Assembly (NCBI GenBank): GCA_021797555.1
Contig: JAJZZM010000005.1
Location: forward strand, 97,625 to 161,624
Source of the DNA: Thermoplasmata archaeon
GTDB taxonomy: Archaea > Thermoplasmatota > Thermoplasmata > Thermoplasmatales > Thermoplasmataceae
Direction: 5' to 3'
DNA: 64,000 bases
The translations under genes were made by a program, and so were the position numbers. Below the pieces are notes generated by a model, which was not told the origin of the DNA, searched no databases, and worked only from the letters and a program-made list of their open reading frames with translations. Shown one piece after another: positions 19,889-28,949 of the stretch; position 1 is the stretch's first letter; each line of letters starts with the position of its first letter.

Positions 19889-20806
19889 TTATTCAACCTG
19901 CTCTACCAGTTTTTTAGTTATGTTTTCATCTCCACTTATCATATCATCTTCTCTTTTTATGATATTAAAATTTGATAATGTATCTATATAAACATTGAAT
20001 TTATAATCCTGCATTTTTTTATTGTATAAGTTATTATAAAATTGATTCAACTCCTCTCTACAAATTTCAACATTCCTTTTTAAATGTATTATATTATAAT
20101 ATAATGAATTTGATATTTTTATATAAGGGCTTAAGGAATATATACCAATATCTTTATATAAATACTCATATCCATTTCCTAAAACATAATTAAATATATC
20201 TTCAATAGCATTTTTTGTATTCCTTTCTATTAATTTATATTCCTCACCAATATTAAATTCTAAAGATCCATTATCCTCTTTAATTGTTATAATATTTAAG
20301 TCTTGAAGGAATTTGCCATATTTTATTAGCTTCATATTAGATTTTTTATACATAATTTTCATGGATCCACTATCATGCAGTTTAGTGATTATTTCAATAA
20401 TAGGTCTATAAAATACGAATACTTCTGGTATTTTCATAAATTTATTTTGAGATATTTTAAATAATAACTTTTCAGATTTTAAAATTTTATTATTTTTCTC
20501 CTGTTCTATTATTGCCATAACACGATTTCTGGTTAGGCCAGAAAATTTTACATAGTTATTATCCACCTCATAATTTATTTCAGCTATGTTTTGATATCTA
20601 TCGAATCTCAGAAGTTTTTTACCCATATCGGTTAATTCATAAGGTAAGCTTGCACTAATTAAAAAATTGTTATTGTTTAGTTTATTTGCATATAGAAATT
20701 GCCCATAATAACCATGTATAAATGAGTTTACAGAGCTAACCAGCCCACCATCTTTCATCCTATATTTTTTCTGGAAATATATATTTTTTTCCACACCCAT
20801 CACCAT
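19889..20806 (-). CDS. Uncharacterised protein with winged-helix character (second gene of a pair)
   Basis: A 305-residue lysine/asparagine-rich protein. It contains winged-helix-like segments around residues 140-190 (IIEIITKLHDSG...KLIKYGKFLQDLNIITIKED) and near the C-terminus. No nuclease, ATPase or membrane motif is seen. It begins 2 bases after the stop of the upstream gene, so the two are one operon. The pair may be regulatory, replication-related or defensive; nothing in the sequence decides this. Confidence 0.5.
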   Translation of the reverse strand: MVMGVEKNIYFQKKYRMKDGGLVSSVNSFIHGYYGQFLYANKLNNNNFLISASLPYELTDMGKKLLRFDRYQNIAEINYEVDNNYVKFSGLTRNRVMAIIEQEKNNKILKSEKLLFKISQNKFMKIPEVFVFYRPIIEIITKLHDSGSMKIMYKKSNMKLIKYGKFLQDLNIITIKEDNGSLEFNIGEEYKLIERNTKNAIEDIFNYVLGNGYEYLYKDIGIYSLSPYIKISNSLYYNIIHLKRNVEICREELNQFYNNLYNKKMQDYKFNVYIDTLSNFNIIKREDDMISGDENITKKLVEQVE

Positions 20807-20808
20807 AC

Positions 20809-21507
20809 TTAATACACATCTAAACTTGAATTACTTTCAAATTCCATATCTATAATTATTCTATCATCGTCCATGCTATCATATCGCATTGTTAACAATT
20901 TTTTAATATCTTCTAAATTAATATTTATTATTTTATCATTATATTTTTGCTCAATTTCATTAATGTTTATAAATATATCTTTGCTATCTAATTCTATGTT
21001 AGGGTCTATTAGAATATATTTTTGAATTCCTGTTATATAATATATTATTAATGTAAAGCAATGCTGTATATAATCGGATTCAAAACTTTCGGCATTATTA
21101 TAATAATTTGAAAAATAATTTCTGGTTTTAAGGAATTTATAATACTGGCTAAGCGATATACATATAGTGAAGATTTGGTTATTTTTAGTATTATTTAACT
21201 TTTTAAAAAATTTTGTATTATCTAAAAACAAAAGTGTAGATTTTGGAACATTTAATTTATTTTGTGTATTTAATTTATTAATTCTATTGGATAGTTTTGA
21301 CAAGTTTTCAGCAGTTATTTGAGAACCACTTAATTTGCTGAAACCTATGTTTCTTGCGATATCATCCAATTTTATACTTTCATGAAAATTACCGTCATTA
21401 ATATAAGAATTAATCATTGAATTTATTTGTAGATATAATGAGTTTGGTGCACAAAACCTAACATCGTTTTTATGATTGTATTGAAGTATTTTTAGATCCG
21501 CAAGCAC
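20809..21507 (-). CDS. Uncharacterised protein (first gene of a pair)
   Basis: A 232-residue protein with no recognised family. It is mostly helical with a hydrophobic segment FTLIIYYITGIQKYILI at about 150-166 and an acidic C-terminus. It precedes the 305-residue gene by 2 bases. Upstream lies ~140 bp of A+T-rich DNA before the type I restriction relic. Codon use matches the accessory genes around it. Confidence 0.5.
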   Translation of the reverse strand: MLADLKILQYNHKNDVRFCAPNSLYLQINSMINSYINDGNFHESIKLDDIARNIGFSKLSGSQITAENLSKLSNRINKLNTQNKLNVPKSTLLFLDNTKFFKKLNNTKNNQIFTICISLSQYYKFLKTRNYFSNYYNNAESFESDYIQHCFTLIIYYITGIQKYILIDPNIELDSKDIFININEIEQKYNDKIININLEDIKKLLTMRYDSMDDDRIIIDMEFESNSSLDVY

Positions 21508-21645
21508 AATGATTTATTTATAGGTTCTATATATTTTTTTGTTTAATATAAAATTAATTATTATTTCAATTGAGCCCTGTGTAATATAAAATGTTGATGA
21601 AAACATAAATTTAAACAATATTATATTTTTAATATTATTTTTATT

Positions 21646-21953
21646 TTAATCTGTATTAATCCATTTTTCTATTGTGTTTTTATTAATGTTTTCAGTCTTT
21701 TCCATATATATTTTTATAAGATTATTAAACAATTTATCGTGCTTTTCATATCTTAGATGCAATAGCTCATGGATTATTACCTCCTGATAAAATCATTATT
21801 TTTATCCAGCAAGGTTAAATTAAATGTAAGCCTTCCCTTGGATGAGCAGCTTCCCCATTTCCTTTTCATTTTTCTAATCTGTATCTCATTTGGCTTTACA
21901 TTTATAATATTGGCTATTGCATTGACCATATTAACAAATTCAATTTTATTCAC
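21646..21953 (-). pseudogene. YgjP/DUF45-type (M48-like) metallopeptidase, truncated and frameshifted
   Basis: The minus strand from a GTG at 21953 encodes IRKMKRKWGSCSSKGRLTFN, the DUF45/YgjP signature, then runs into TAA right after DKNNDFI. A one-base change of frame gives QEVIIHELLHLRYEKH with the zinc motif HELLH, ending at TAA 21648-21646. Restoring one base (for example ATCCAG for ATCAG) makes 103 codons continuous. About 80-100 N-terminal residues usual for the family are missing. DUF45 peptidases are commonly encoded next to type I hsdR genes, which fits the upstream HsdR-like tail (8-bp overlap). Confidence 0.6.
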
Positions 21954-22335
21954 TTACAGCACCCTTTAATTTGTCCATTGTATCCTTTACTATTTCAGCA
22001 ACCTCTTTTGTACTTAAAACTTTTTTAGACAGCATGTTTTTTATTAATTTCCTTTTTATTGTAATTTCCTGATCAGAATTTGAATACCATGATTTATATG
22101 TTTTTATTTCATTTAAAAATATATTTGATAATTCCTCCGGCTCAGGATATTTTGATATTTTTATAAGATAATAAAATGCAAAAACCTCCTTGGGAAATCC
22201 AAGCTCATTTTTTTCCTCATTTGATTTGTTTATATCATTTATAATATCATATATTTTCTTTAATGTTTCCTCTGATGATTCAACATTACTGTTATATAAT
22301 TCCGCAATCTGGCTTGCCCTCTCTCCTTTTCTCAT
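21946..22335 (-). CDS. HsdR C-terminal-like fragment (type I restriction relic)
   Basis: A 129-residue helical protein (ending EVAEIVKDTMDKLKGAVSE) that resembles the C-terminal helical domain of type I restriction R subunits: LGFPKEVFAFYYLIK, then a WYSNSDQEITIKRKLIKNML segment equivalent to the W-x3-...-R-x5-R/K helix. No motor or nuclease domain precedes it; upstream DNA holds only the promoter of the divergent CBS-like/HEPN gene. Together with the broken DUF45 gene it is best read as the 3-prime end of a deleted hsdR operon, although a free-standing small protein is possible. Confidence 0.45.
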   Translation of the reverse strand: MRKGERASQIAELYNSNVESSEETLKKIYDIINDINKSNEEKNELGFPKEVFAFYYLIKISKYPEPEELSNIFLNEIKTYKSWYSNSDQEITIKRKLIKNMLSKKVLSTKEVAEIVKDTMDKLKGAVSE

Positions 22336-22384
22336 TATGTTTTTTAATGTTGCCTACTATATGATTTCTTTTGTCAATATAAAA

Positions 22385-22406
22385 ATACAAATACAGTTAT
22401 TTGTAT
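22385..22406. promoter_or_regulatory. Inverted-repeat operator before the second CBS-like/HEPN gene
   Basis: ATACAAATA-CAGT-TATTTGTAT is a perfect 9-bp inverted repeat with a 4-bp spacer. It lies just downstream of a TATA-like ATATAAAAATA and 6 bp before the ATG at 22413, so a bound repressor would block transcription initiation. Confidence 0.4.
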
Positions 22407-22412
22407 ATACTA

Positions 22413-23348
22413 ATGGGATTTTATATGGCAGTAAAAAATGAAGGATTAGATTTGAAAAAACTACATGAGGGCTTTATTAATAATATTTACTTTTCTGCCT
22501 TTTCATTAATGACTCCTAAAGAAAACTGGCTAGCTATTGATAGGAATGAAACTAATAATATAGAAGCTAAAATTAATGAAGCTAAACAAAAGAAAATATT
22601 TAATTTGGTTGTTATAGAAAATGAGAAAGTTATTGGTTCAATCAATATAAAGGATTTATATAATAAAAACTGGAATATGTTCATAAAAGATGTTAATAAA
22701 TATAGCGTGGATGCGTCTACAGGCCTGCCTAAACTATCAAGTATCATGGCAAATGATGCTAAGGGATTAGTTAGAGAGGACAGTCCCTTGTATTTTGTTG
22801 TTGAATCAAGAAATATTGAATCGGAACCTTTAGGAATTCTGACATTTTGGGATTTGAATAGAGCTCCATCATATATATTTTCTTATGCTGTTCTGGTTTA
22901 TTTAGAGCATAATCTTTTGATAAAAATCAGAGAGTCTCATCAACAATGGTGTAATCATAGTGATGTAATAAATAAAATATGGCATATGGAAAAGCCACCA
23001 ACATATAAAGATGATATTAAAAAATTTATTAACGAACAACAAAAAAAATATAACTACAGAAAACTTAGTAAATGGGGGCTTCCAGAACTTTTGGCTTTTT
23101 ATAAATTTGATGAGCATATAGAGAAAGACTCATCCGAGGATATGGAAAGTTTAATAGGTTTATTTAATGAAGAGCCTTCATTTAGGATTAGAATTGGTCA
23201 TTCCGTAAAACTTTTGGTTAATGACGATGAAAAATTTAAAGATGACATAAATAAACTTAATGAAATATGGAAATATGGAAGAAGGGCCTTTATTGAATTT
23301 TCTGATCCAAAAATTAGTCATAGTTCTCCCATCTTTGGAGACTTATAA
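22413..23348 (+). CDS. CBS-like/HEPN protein (copy C)
   Basis: A 311-residue protein sharing its plan with the genes at 13009 and 41789. The N-terminal half has two CBS-like half motifs (FNLVVIENEKVIGSINIKDL, then YFVVESR...PLGILTFWDLN) followed by a long LEHNLLIKIRE helix. The C-terminal half is helical and carries FRIRIGHSVK, which gives R-x4-H (R258, H263), aligned with the HEPN motifs of the other two. I chose the ATG at 22413 because a TATA-like element and an inverted repeat sit directly upstream; 22425 is an alternative. It is monocistronic and convergent with mcrC. HEPN ribonuclease activity is inferred only from the motif. Confidence 0.55.
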   Translation: MGFYMAVKNEGLDLKKLHEGFINNIYFSAFSLMTPKENWLAIDRNETNNIEAKINEAKQKKIFNLVVIENEKVIGSINIKDLYNKNWNMFIKDVNKYSVDASTGLPKLSSIMANDAKGLVREDSPLYFVVESRNIESEPLGILTFWDLNRAPSYIFSYAVLVYLEHNLLIKIRESHQQWCNHSDVINKIWHMEKPPTYKDDIKKFINEQQKKYNYRKLSKWGLPELLAFYKFDEHIEKDSSEDMESLIGLFNEEPSFRIRIGHSVKLLVNDDEKFKDDINKLNEIWKYGRRAFIEFSDPKISHSSPIFGDL

Positions 23349-23453
23349 TTTAAACTTGGAATATTTATATGGATACATGGCTAAATAAGTACAGGAAAAA
23401 ATAGATATATATTTATATAAAATAATTATATTATTTTTATTATTCAATTGCAA

Positions 23454-24722
23454 CTATATAATCTTCTGAAAATCTTCCTTAAATCTGTGAACCAGATTTG
23501 ATTCCCAATTATCACCATTAAGATTTAGTTTGAACATATATATCCAGAGTTTTTTATTGTCATTTTTAGTAAAACTGTAAGGTTTACTCAGTTTACTATC
23601 AAATCCTGGAAATACTAGTATAGTATCTTGAGAATTGTATATCTGCGAATATGTGTACATCTGGTAAAGATCACTCTGCGCAATTGAATGCACTTTATCA
23701 TATCTGTCCTTGGGTCTATCTATTTGTGGTTCATCAAGTTTTTTGTATTTTGTATCAAATATATATCTGCGCTCATTAAAACATAATATTAAATCAGGCT
23801 TTGTTAACCTTATGACTTTACCGCTACTATCATATATAAAATTATTATTAACCTCCTGAACTCTTATTTGTGGAGTTTGATTTTCAAATATTTTTTTCTT
23901 GTTCCTGCATATAAACTGTGCAAAGAACCTTTCAAATAAAATGTTCATATCAAATATCAAGGCCATATTATTAAATCCATTGCCAGACAACATAAATTGA
24001 TTGTCCAGTATCATCTTAGCGTATATATACGGAATTCTGAACCTTTCATTCATTCTATTAAAATAAATTTTGCAATGGTTCCATGGTGATATATCCTCTT
24101 CATGCATCATACCATCTATGGATGCAAGAAGGTCTGCATTTGTATCATCTTTTGTAAGCCACATAAAATATTTGTTTGCATGTGCGAAGAACCTGTTTAA
24201 TTCATTATTCATTGAGAAATTAAAATAGTCAACATAAAACCTAGACTGGTCTATTCTGTTTACCTGCTTTCCAATGTTCAACCTACCCCTAAGGTATTTG
24301 CTTTCTCCGGAAAACCTTGTATATGTCCTGTATGCTCCATGCAGTATCTCTTCCTACAGCGATATAGCATACAAACGTATTATGATTTCTTTAATGTCCA
24401 GTACATCCTCATTATTTTTAATTTTTGATTGTGGAAATTCCATATCCATGCCAGAGAATACATATAAAAGAAACTTGATAAGATTTTCCTTGATCTTGTT
24501 CTCTCCTTCATCAAGATTCCTGATCTTTGGAAGCACCTGGATTCTGTAATTCCTAGTAGGAATAAAACCTGCATAGTGTCTGAATTTTACATATTTACTG
24601 GTGATTTCCATGTATTTTATTAGTCCCTCATTATTAGATACCAGCTCGTTAAGCTCACGTATTACATCAACATCAGTGCATGGTTCATATTCATAGAGTG
24701 TTTTTAAATTATTGCTGTTCAT
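23454..24722 (-). pseudogene. mcrC: McrC, nuclease subunit of McrBC, interrupted by an in-frame TAG
   Basis: The first 122 codons (24722-24357) encode the N-terminal part of McrC, with GFIPTRNYRIQVLPKI typical of the family. At 24356-24354 a TAG follows LYAISL. The same frame then continues unbroken (EEILHGAYRTYTRFSGE, then LRGRLNIGKQ) to 23454. It includes the PD-(D/E)XK core near LTKPDLILC and YIFDTKYKKL (D, D, K). Total length, 423 codons, is normal for McrC, so one stop codon is the only defect. McrC supplies the DNA cleavage activity of the modification-dependent McrBC complex. It overlaps mcrB by 14 bases. Confidence 0.85.
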
Positions 24723-26664
24723 TCTTAATCTCGTTCCCTAATTTTTTAAGGTAATCCAAATAAGATTCTATATTTTCTTCGGTTAGACTTTTTTCATCAA
24801 ACTTATTCGGAATTAGGTCATTTAAAATATTGTCCTGTCTATAAAAAATTTCCCTAAGAAGAGGAAATATTCTGTATTTGAATATATTAACAAGTTCTTT
24901 TCTTTCATTGTCTGTGTTTTCAAGGCTTTTAAAGAAAGCGTGCCCTATCTGTGAATCTGCATCCTTCTTGTTTTTTATTACATCATTTAATCCCTTAAAA
25001 GCATCTATCGCTTTTCCTTTTAGATAATCATCTTTAATCCATCCTTCCAGAACACCGTAGTTGGGTGGGACATTAAAGAATATGAATCTCCTTCTCAATG
25101 CAACATCTAGCAACGCTATGCTCTTATCGGAATCGTTCATCGTGCCGATAATGAAAACATTTCTCGGAACAGAGAATAGGCTATCGGAATCTGTTTGATA
25201 GAAGTTTGGTATTGCAATTTTCATTTCATTGATGGCTTTTTCTCTTTTGTCCTCTTCAATTAATGTTATGAGTTCACCGAAGATTCTTGATATATCACCT
25301 CTGTTTATTTCATCTATAATTAATACATAATTATGATCTAAATGCTTCCGGGCATCATTGCAGAGTTTCATGAAGATTCCCGGTTCTGGATTATACAATA
25401 TTCCGCCCTTATCATCTGTCTTTGCCCTAATTCCGCCGATAAAATCTTCATAACCATAAGACTGGTGGAATGTTATTATTTGTACATATTGTTTATCAAT
25501 GTCTCTGTTTTCATATTCTTTTTCGAGACCAGATTTACCTTTTATTAGATTATCTATTTCTTCAATAGATGAGATTTTATTATCAGTAATTCCCATAGCA
25601 AGAAATCTGGCAAAACGTGTTTTGCCCGTACCTACTGGACCATGTAAAATTATATTTCTTGGAATTTTGTTATATGTACGTTGTTTAGTCTCTTGGTCTT
25701 TATTCAAAGCGGTTATTGTATCAGGACTTATAGCTCCATTGCCTTCTTTCTTATTCTTTTTGGAGTATGAATAAAAGAACTGATCTATCTCTATATGCCT
25801 TAAAATGGTTCTTTTCTGTTCACCTGATAGTTCATTGGGCAGTTTGTCTCTTAAATCCTTATATGTTGGATCACTGTCTATGATAGTATCTCCATATTTT
25901 TGCTCTATAAATTCTCCATATATTTTAAATAATTTGAATAGTTCTCCAAAGCTCTCGGGTTTTGCAATTTGATATCCGAAGGCTTTGAGATCTACACTTG
26001 AATTATATATGTATACGCCGGCCTTATGTAAATTGACAATGCCGTATAATTCAAATATGAATGTATTAAGGTGGAAAAAGCTATAGTCATCTGTATAAAG
26101 TTTTGGATTTTGCTTTAATTGTGTAACTGTATAATTTTGATATTTTTCTAGCTCTACTATATTATTATTTTTTATATGATTCAGTAGATTCAATATTTTA
26201 ATATATCTATTGCCACTAAATACCATGTATGGAAGAGTACCTGTTGCAGAAAATGGCTTTTTAAGTAATTCAATAATCTCATCACTTAAGATTTTAAGGT
26301 AATCTAGAACCTTTTTACCTTCAGTCTCTGAAATTTCTAAATCATGTCTCAAGAGTTTAATGTATTCTATATCTTCCTTTAATCTGTCGTCTTTATTATA
26401 ATGTCCTTTATCTTGCTCTTCTTCTGCCTTGGGTATTATGATTTTTTGAGAGAAAATATCTTCTATAATTTCCTTGCTATTAGGTCTATTCCTTGCTTTC
26501 TCAGACAGCAAATTCAAAACCTTATCTATAAATTCATCAATGGATGGTATATCTTTAAGGAGTTTATGACAATTATTATATCTTTCCACATAATGCTTGT
26601 ATTCTGGCCATGATTTTCTTTCACCATTGAGCCATTTATTAAGATAAATTGAAATATTAATCAT
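24709..26664 (-). CDS. mcrB: McrB, AAA+ GTPase of the McrBC restriction system
   Basis: A ~651-residue AAA+ motor. Walker A is GPVGTGKT (342-349 from the chosen start), Walker B is YVLIIDEINRGDISRIFGE, and the McrB-type signature appears as GTMNDSDKS (MNxxD) followed by ALRRRF. The ~330-residue N-terminal region should hold the modified-DNA reader but matches no named domain by eye. I start at ATG 26664 (MINISIYLNK) rather than an upstream TTG. It is the first gene of the mcrBC operon; McrB alone would be intact while its partner carries a stop. An IS remnant begins ~50 bp upstream. Confidence 0.88.
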   Translation of the reverse strand: MINISIYLNKWLNGERKSWPEYKHYVERYNNCHKLLKDIPSIDEFIDKVLNLLSEKARNRPNSKEIIEDIFSQKIIIPKAEEEQDKGHYNKDDRLKEDIEYIKLLRHDLEISETEGKKVLDYLKILSDEIIELLKKPFSATGTLPYMVFSGNRYIKILNLLNHIKNNNIVELEKYQNYTVTQLKQNPKLYTDDYSFFHLNTFIFELYGIVNLHKAGVYIYNSSVDLKAFGYQIAKPESFGELFKLFKIYGEFIEQKYGDTIIDSDPTYKDLRDKLPNELSGEQKRTILRHIEIDQFFYSYSKKNKKEGNGAISPDTITALNKDQETKQRTYNKIPRNIILHGPVGTGKTRFARFLAMGITDNKISSIEEIDNLIKGKSGLEKEYENRDIDKQYVQIITFHQSYGYEDFIGGIRAKTDDKGGILYNPEPGIFMKLCNDARKHLDHNYVLIIDEINRGDISRIFGELITLIEEDKREKAINEMKIAIPNFYQTDSDSLFSVPRNVFIIGTMNDSDKSIALLDVALRRRFIFFNVPPNYGVLEGWIKDDYLKGKAIDAFKGLNDVIKNKKDADSQIGHAFFKSLENTDNERKELVNIFKYRIFPLLREIFYRQDNILNDLIPNKFDEKSLTEENIESYLDYLKKLGNEIKNEQQ

Positions 26665-26715
26665 TACAATTAAATATTCATACAACTAATAAATTTTATG
26701 TTTTTGGTGATTATT

Positions 26716-27160
26716 ATGTTGCCACGTAAATATTTCCTATATACACCCAATAAAAATATAATAAGAGGATATAGACCAAGAATGAAGTTAACTGATAGGA
26801 AGAGAAAAATACATAATAAGGAAAAAATTAAAAAAAGATCATCAACAATATGGATTATAATGGAATAAAGCATATATTGACAAAGGTAAATTATTCTGAA
26901 TCAAATGGTAAATTAGAGAGATTAAATTATACAATTAAATCATTAGGGCCATATTTTAGCATATGTGATGAAGTAGTATACCATTATAACCATGAAAGGA
27001 TGCATGAGTCATTATCAGATGGTGATAATATAGTTATACCTACAATGGCATATAAAAATAAGATGGTGGTAAAATGAAATCATATGAGTTTATAAAGTAT
27101 ATAAAGGAAATAATAATGGGACAACACAAATTTATAGCTAAAGTTAATCATTTATATTAA
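26716..27160 (+). mobile_element. Remnant of an rve-type (IS481/IS3-like) insertion sequence
   Basis: The region starts with LPRKYFLYTPNKNIIRGYRP (from 26716). It then keeps the C-terminal integrase-core end at 26850-27077: GIKHILTKVNYSESNGKLER and VYHYNHERMHESL, the usual final motif with the catalytic glutamate. A short downstream frame MKSYEFIKYIKEIIMG starts at 27074, overlapping that stop. The middle of the transposase, with the first two aspartates, is missing. The N-terminal part recurs at 55636 and the tail recurs at ~47120 and ~59850, so one IS family has left several decayed copies. Confidence 0.65.
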
Positions 27161-27168
27161 TCATCTAC

Positions 27169-28089
27169 TCAATTAGTTGTAAGAGGCAATAAGGTATTTT
27201 GATAAGATGGGGGTATTTTTTTGTTAGAAAATAATACTTCATATACAATTCTTTTTTTAGAAGAAATTAAATATTTCCTATGCAAATATGTATATTTATT
27301 AGTCAGCACCTTATCACAGAATATACCTTTTTTGGAATATAAACTTTTAATAAATTCATTATCATCATAAGACACAAGCCATGGATTCTTTATTTCATCA
27401 TCCAATAATAAATTAGCAAGTATTTCATGATTATTTGTGTTGAAATAAAAGCTATAAAGATCTTTTCCAGCCTTAAAGTATGGTGGGTCTATATATAACA
27501 AGCTATTAGTATAGTTATTAGCAAATTCTTTAATAAATTCTATTCCATCTAAATTTGAGAGCTCTACTTGCTGCCTAAACTTATATAAGTATCTGATTTT
27601 ATTTATTATATTGTTTATTCCAAATCTACAATCTATTTTATATTTTGATTCCTGTTTTTTACCGCCAAGTGGTCCACCTTTAACAATTCCAGAGTAAGAA
27701 GTTCTATTCAAAAATAGAAATGCAGATGCATAATTAAGTATATTTTTATTATCACATTCTGTTTTTGAATTAATAGAAATATTATAAAAATTTTTTAATT
27801 CATAATATTTTTTAACTGTAATATTTGTTGCCATTTCTTTTATTTTTTCTATTAATTCATCATTTAAATTAAATACAGAATACCAGAATGCATAAATCAT
27901 TGGGTCTTTATCATTAACATATGCTTTATTGACAATATTCATGTCAAGTAAGCCAAGAGATATAGAAGCGCTTCCACCATAAGGCTCAGCAATAATATTA
28001 TTTAGTTTATGATATATTATAAAACCTTTTACATAATCTACAAGCCATCTTTTATTTCCTGGAAATCTTAGAGGTGTTAAATTTCGCAT
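27169..28089 (-). CDS. D12-class N6-adenine DNA methyltransferase (Dam-like), last gene of the NurA-HerA-SMC operon
   Basis: A 306-residue alpha-class adenine methylase: RFPGNK at 8-13 near the N-terminus, SAM site EPYGGSAS (35-42), and catalytic DPPY in LLYIDPPYFKAG near residue 200. D12 enzymes methylate adenine in short palindromes and often mark self DNA for restriction-like systems. The gene starts 11 bp after the unknown 286-residue gene and is the last of six closely packed genes, so it probably supplies self/non-self discrimination for the module. No separate restriction enzyme is adjacent other than NurA. Length and motifs are complete. Confidence 0.85.
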   Translation of the reverse strand: MRNLTPLRFPGNKRWLVDYVKGFIIYHKLNNIIAEPYGGSASISLGLLDMNIVNKAYVNDKDPMIYAFWYSVFNLNDELIEKIKEMATNITVKKYYELKNFYNISINSKTECDNKNILNYASAFLFLNRTSYSGIVKGGPLGGKKQESKYKIDCRFGINNIINKIRYLYKFRQQVELSNLDGIEFIKEFANNYTNSLLYIDPPYFKAGKDLYSFYFNTNNHEILANLLLDDEIKNPWLVSYDDNEFIKSLYSKKGIFCDKVLTNKYTYLHRKYLISSKKRIVYEVLFSNKKIPPSYQNTLLPLTTN

Positions 28090-28100
28090 ATTATTACCTT

Positions 28101-28949
28101 TTAATTAATAGTCCACATCATTATATCATCATATAATTTCTGTTTTAGCTTCAAAGATATATTACTATCTTCACTTAAAACCTCATACCTCTTAGTATAC
28201 ATTTTATTTAATAGTTCTTTAAGCTTTTGCTTATTAGGGAGTGTTGGGAAAATTAATTTAAGTATTGAATAGAGATTATTAACATTAACATTATTATTAA
28301 CTATTATATTTAGATAATGACCAAATTTTGTATCTTTACAGTAAATATTATTAGTCTTTATACCTATATCATTTATCCTAGCCATTTTGGCCTGTACTTT
28401 ATGTTCCCCTCTAGCATTATAGTTGAATAATTTATCTATAGTATATTGTCTATCTACTATATTATTTTCCTGCAAAAATACTAAGGCATCTTCCGCACAT
28501 GCTTGAAAAACATCTGCATTTTTAGTTGTTTCAAATTTAAAAGCTGAATTTTTATCACACGCTATTAATCCTAATAATGTTAGAATTATTGTTTTTTCAT
28601 CCCATGAAAGTTTTTGTGCATTCTTTTTATATAGTTCAGTAAGGAATTGTTTATTTAAATCATTTAAAAATGTATCCATTGAATCATATTCTATTAGTAT
28701 AAGCGCCTTTAATGTAACAACATAATTATCATCATCTTTTTCATATATTAAATTCTCCCTTGATAATACTAATTTATCGCCATAACTCAAATTTATTCCA
28801 TCTAATCCAAGTTTATTAAAATATTCATATCTTTTAGTAGATGATTTTTTTAATATATCAATTACATTTATTTTTTTGAAATCGGGTAGTTTTTTCAAGG
28901 ATTCCAAAAAATTAATTATTATATTATTATTGTGACTGTCCTGTTCCAT
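28101..28949 (-). CDS. Uncharacterised protein of the NurA-HerA-SMC-methylase operon
   Basis: A ~282-residue mostly helical protein with no named domain. Visible segments include KKLPDFKKINVIDIL, ALILIEYDSMDTFLNDL and a C-terminal lysine-rich helix bundle. I prefer ATG 28949 because GGGTGATG lies just upstream; a GTG (28961) and an ATG (28958) in the same frame are alternatives. It overlaps the SMC-like gene by ~20 bases and precedes the methylase by 11 bp. It may be a specificity or adaptor subunit. That is suggested only by its fixed position between an ATPase and a methylase. Confidence 0.6.
   Translation of the reverse strand: MEQDSHNNNIIINFLESLKKLPDFKKINVIDILKKSSTKRYEYFNKLGLDGINLSYGDKLVLSRENLIYEKDDDNYVVTLKALILIEYDSMDTFLNDLNKQFLTELYKKNAQKLSWDEKTIILTLLGLIACDKNSAFKFETTKNADVFQACAEDALVFLQENNIVDRQYTIDKLFNYNARGEHKVQAKMARINDIGIKTNNIYCKDTKFGHYLNIIVNNNVNVNNLYSILKLIFPTLPNKQKLKELLNKMYTKRYEVLSEDSNISLKLKQKLYDDIMMWTIN

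Noticed and set aside
14141..24722. Genome-wide TAG reassignment or pyrrolysine decoding suggested by two lone in-frame TAG codons
   Set aside because: Other intact genes end with TAG (e.g., 35495 and 51950), a nearby remnant has TAG, TAA and TGA stops, and no pylTSBCD genes are visible. Gene inactivation or local read-through is simpler.
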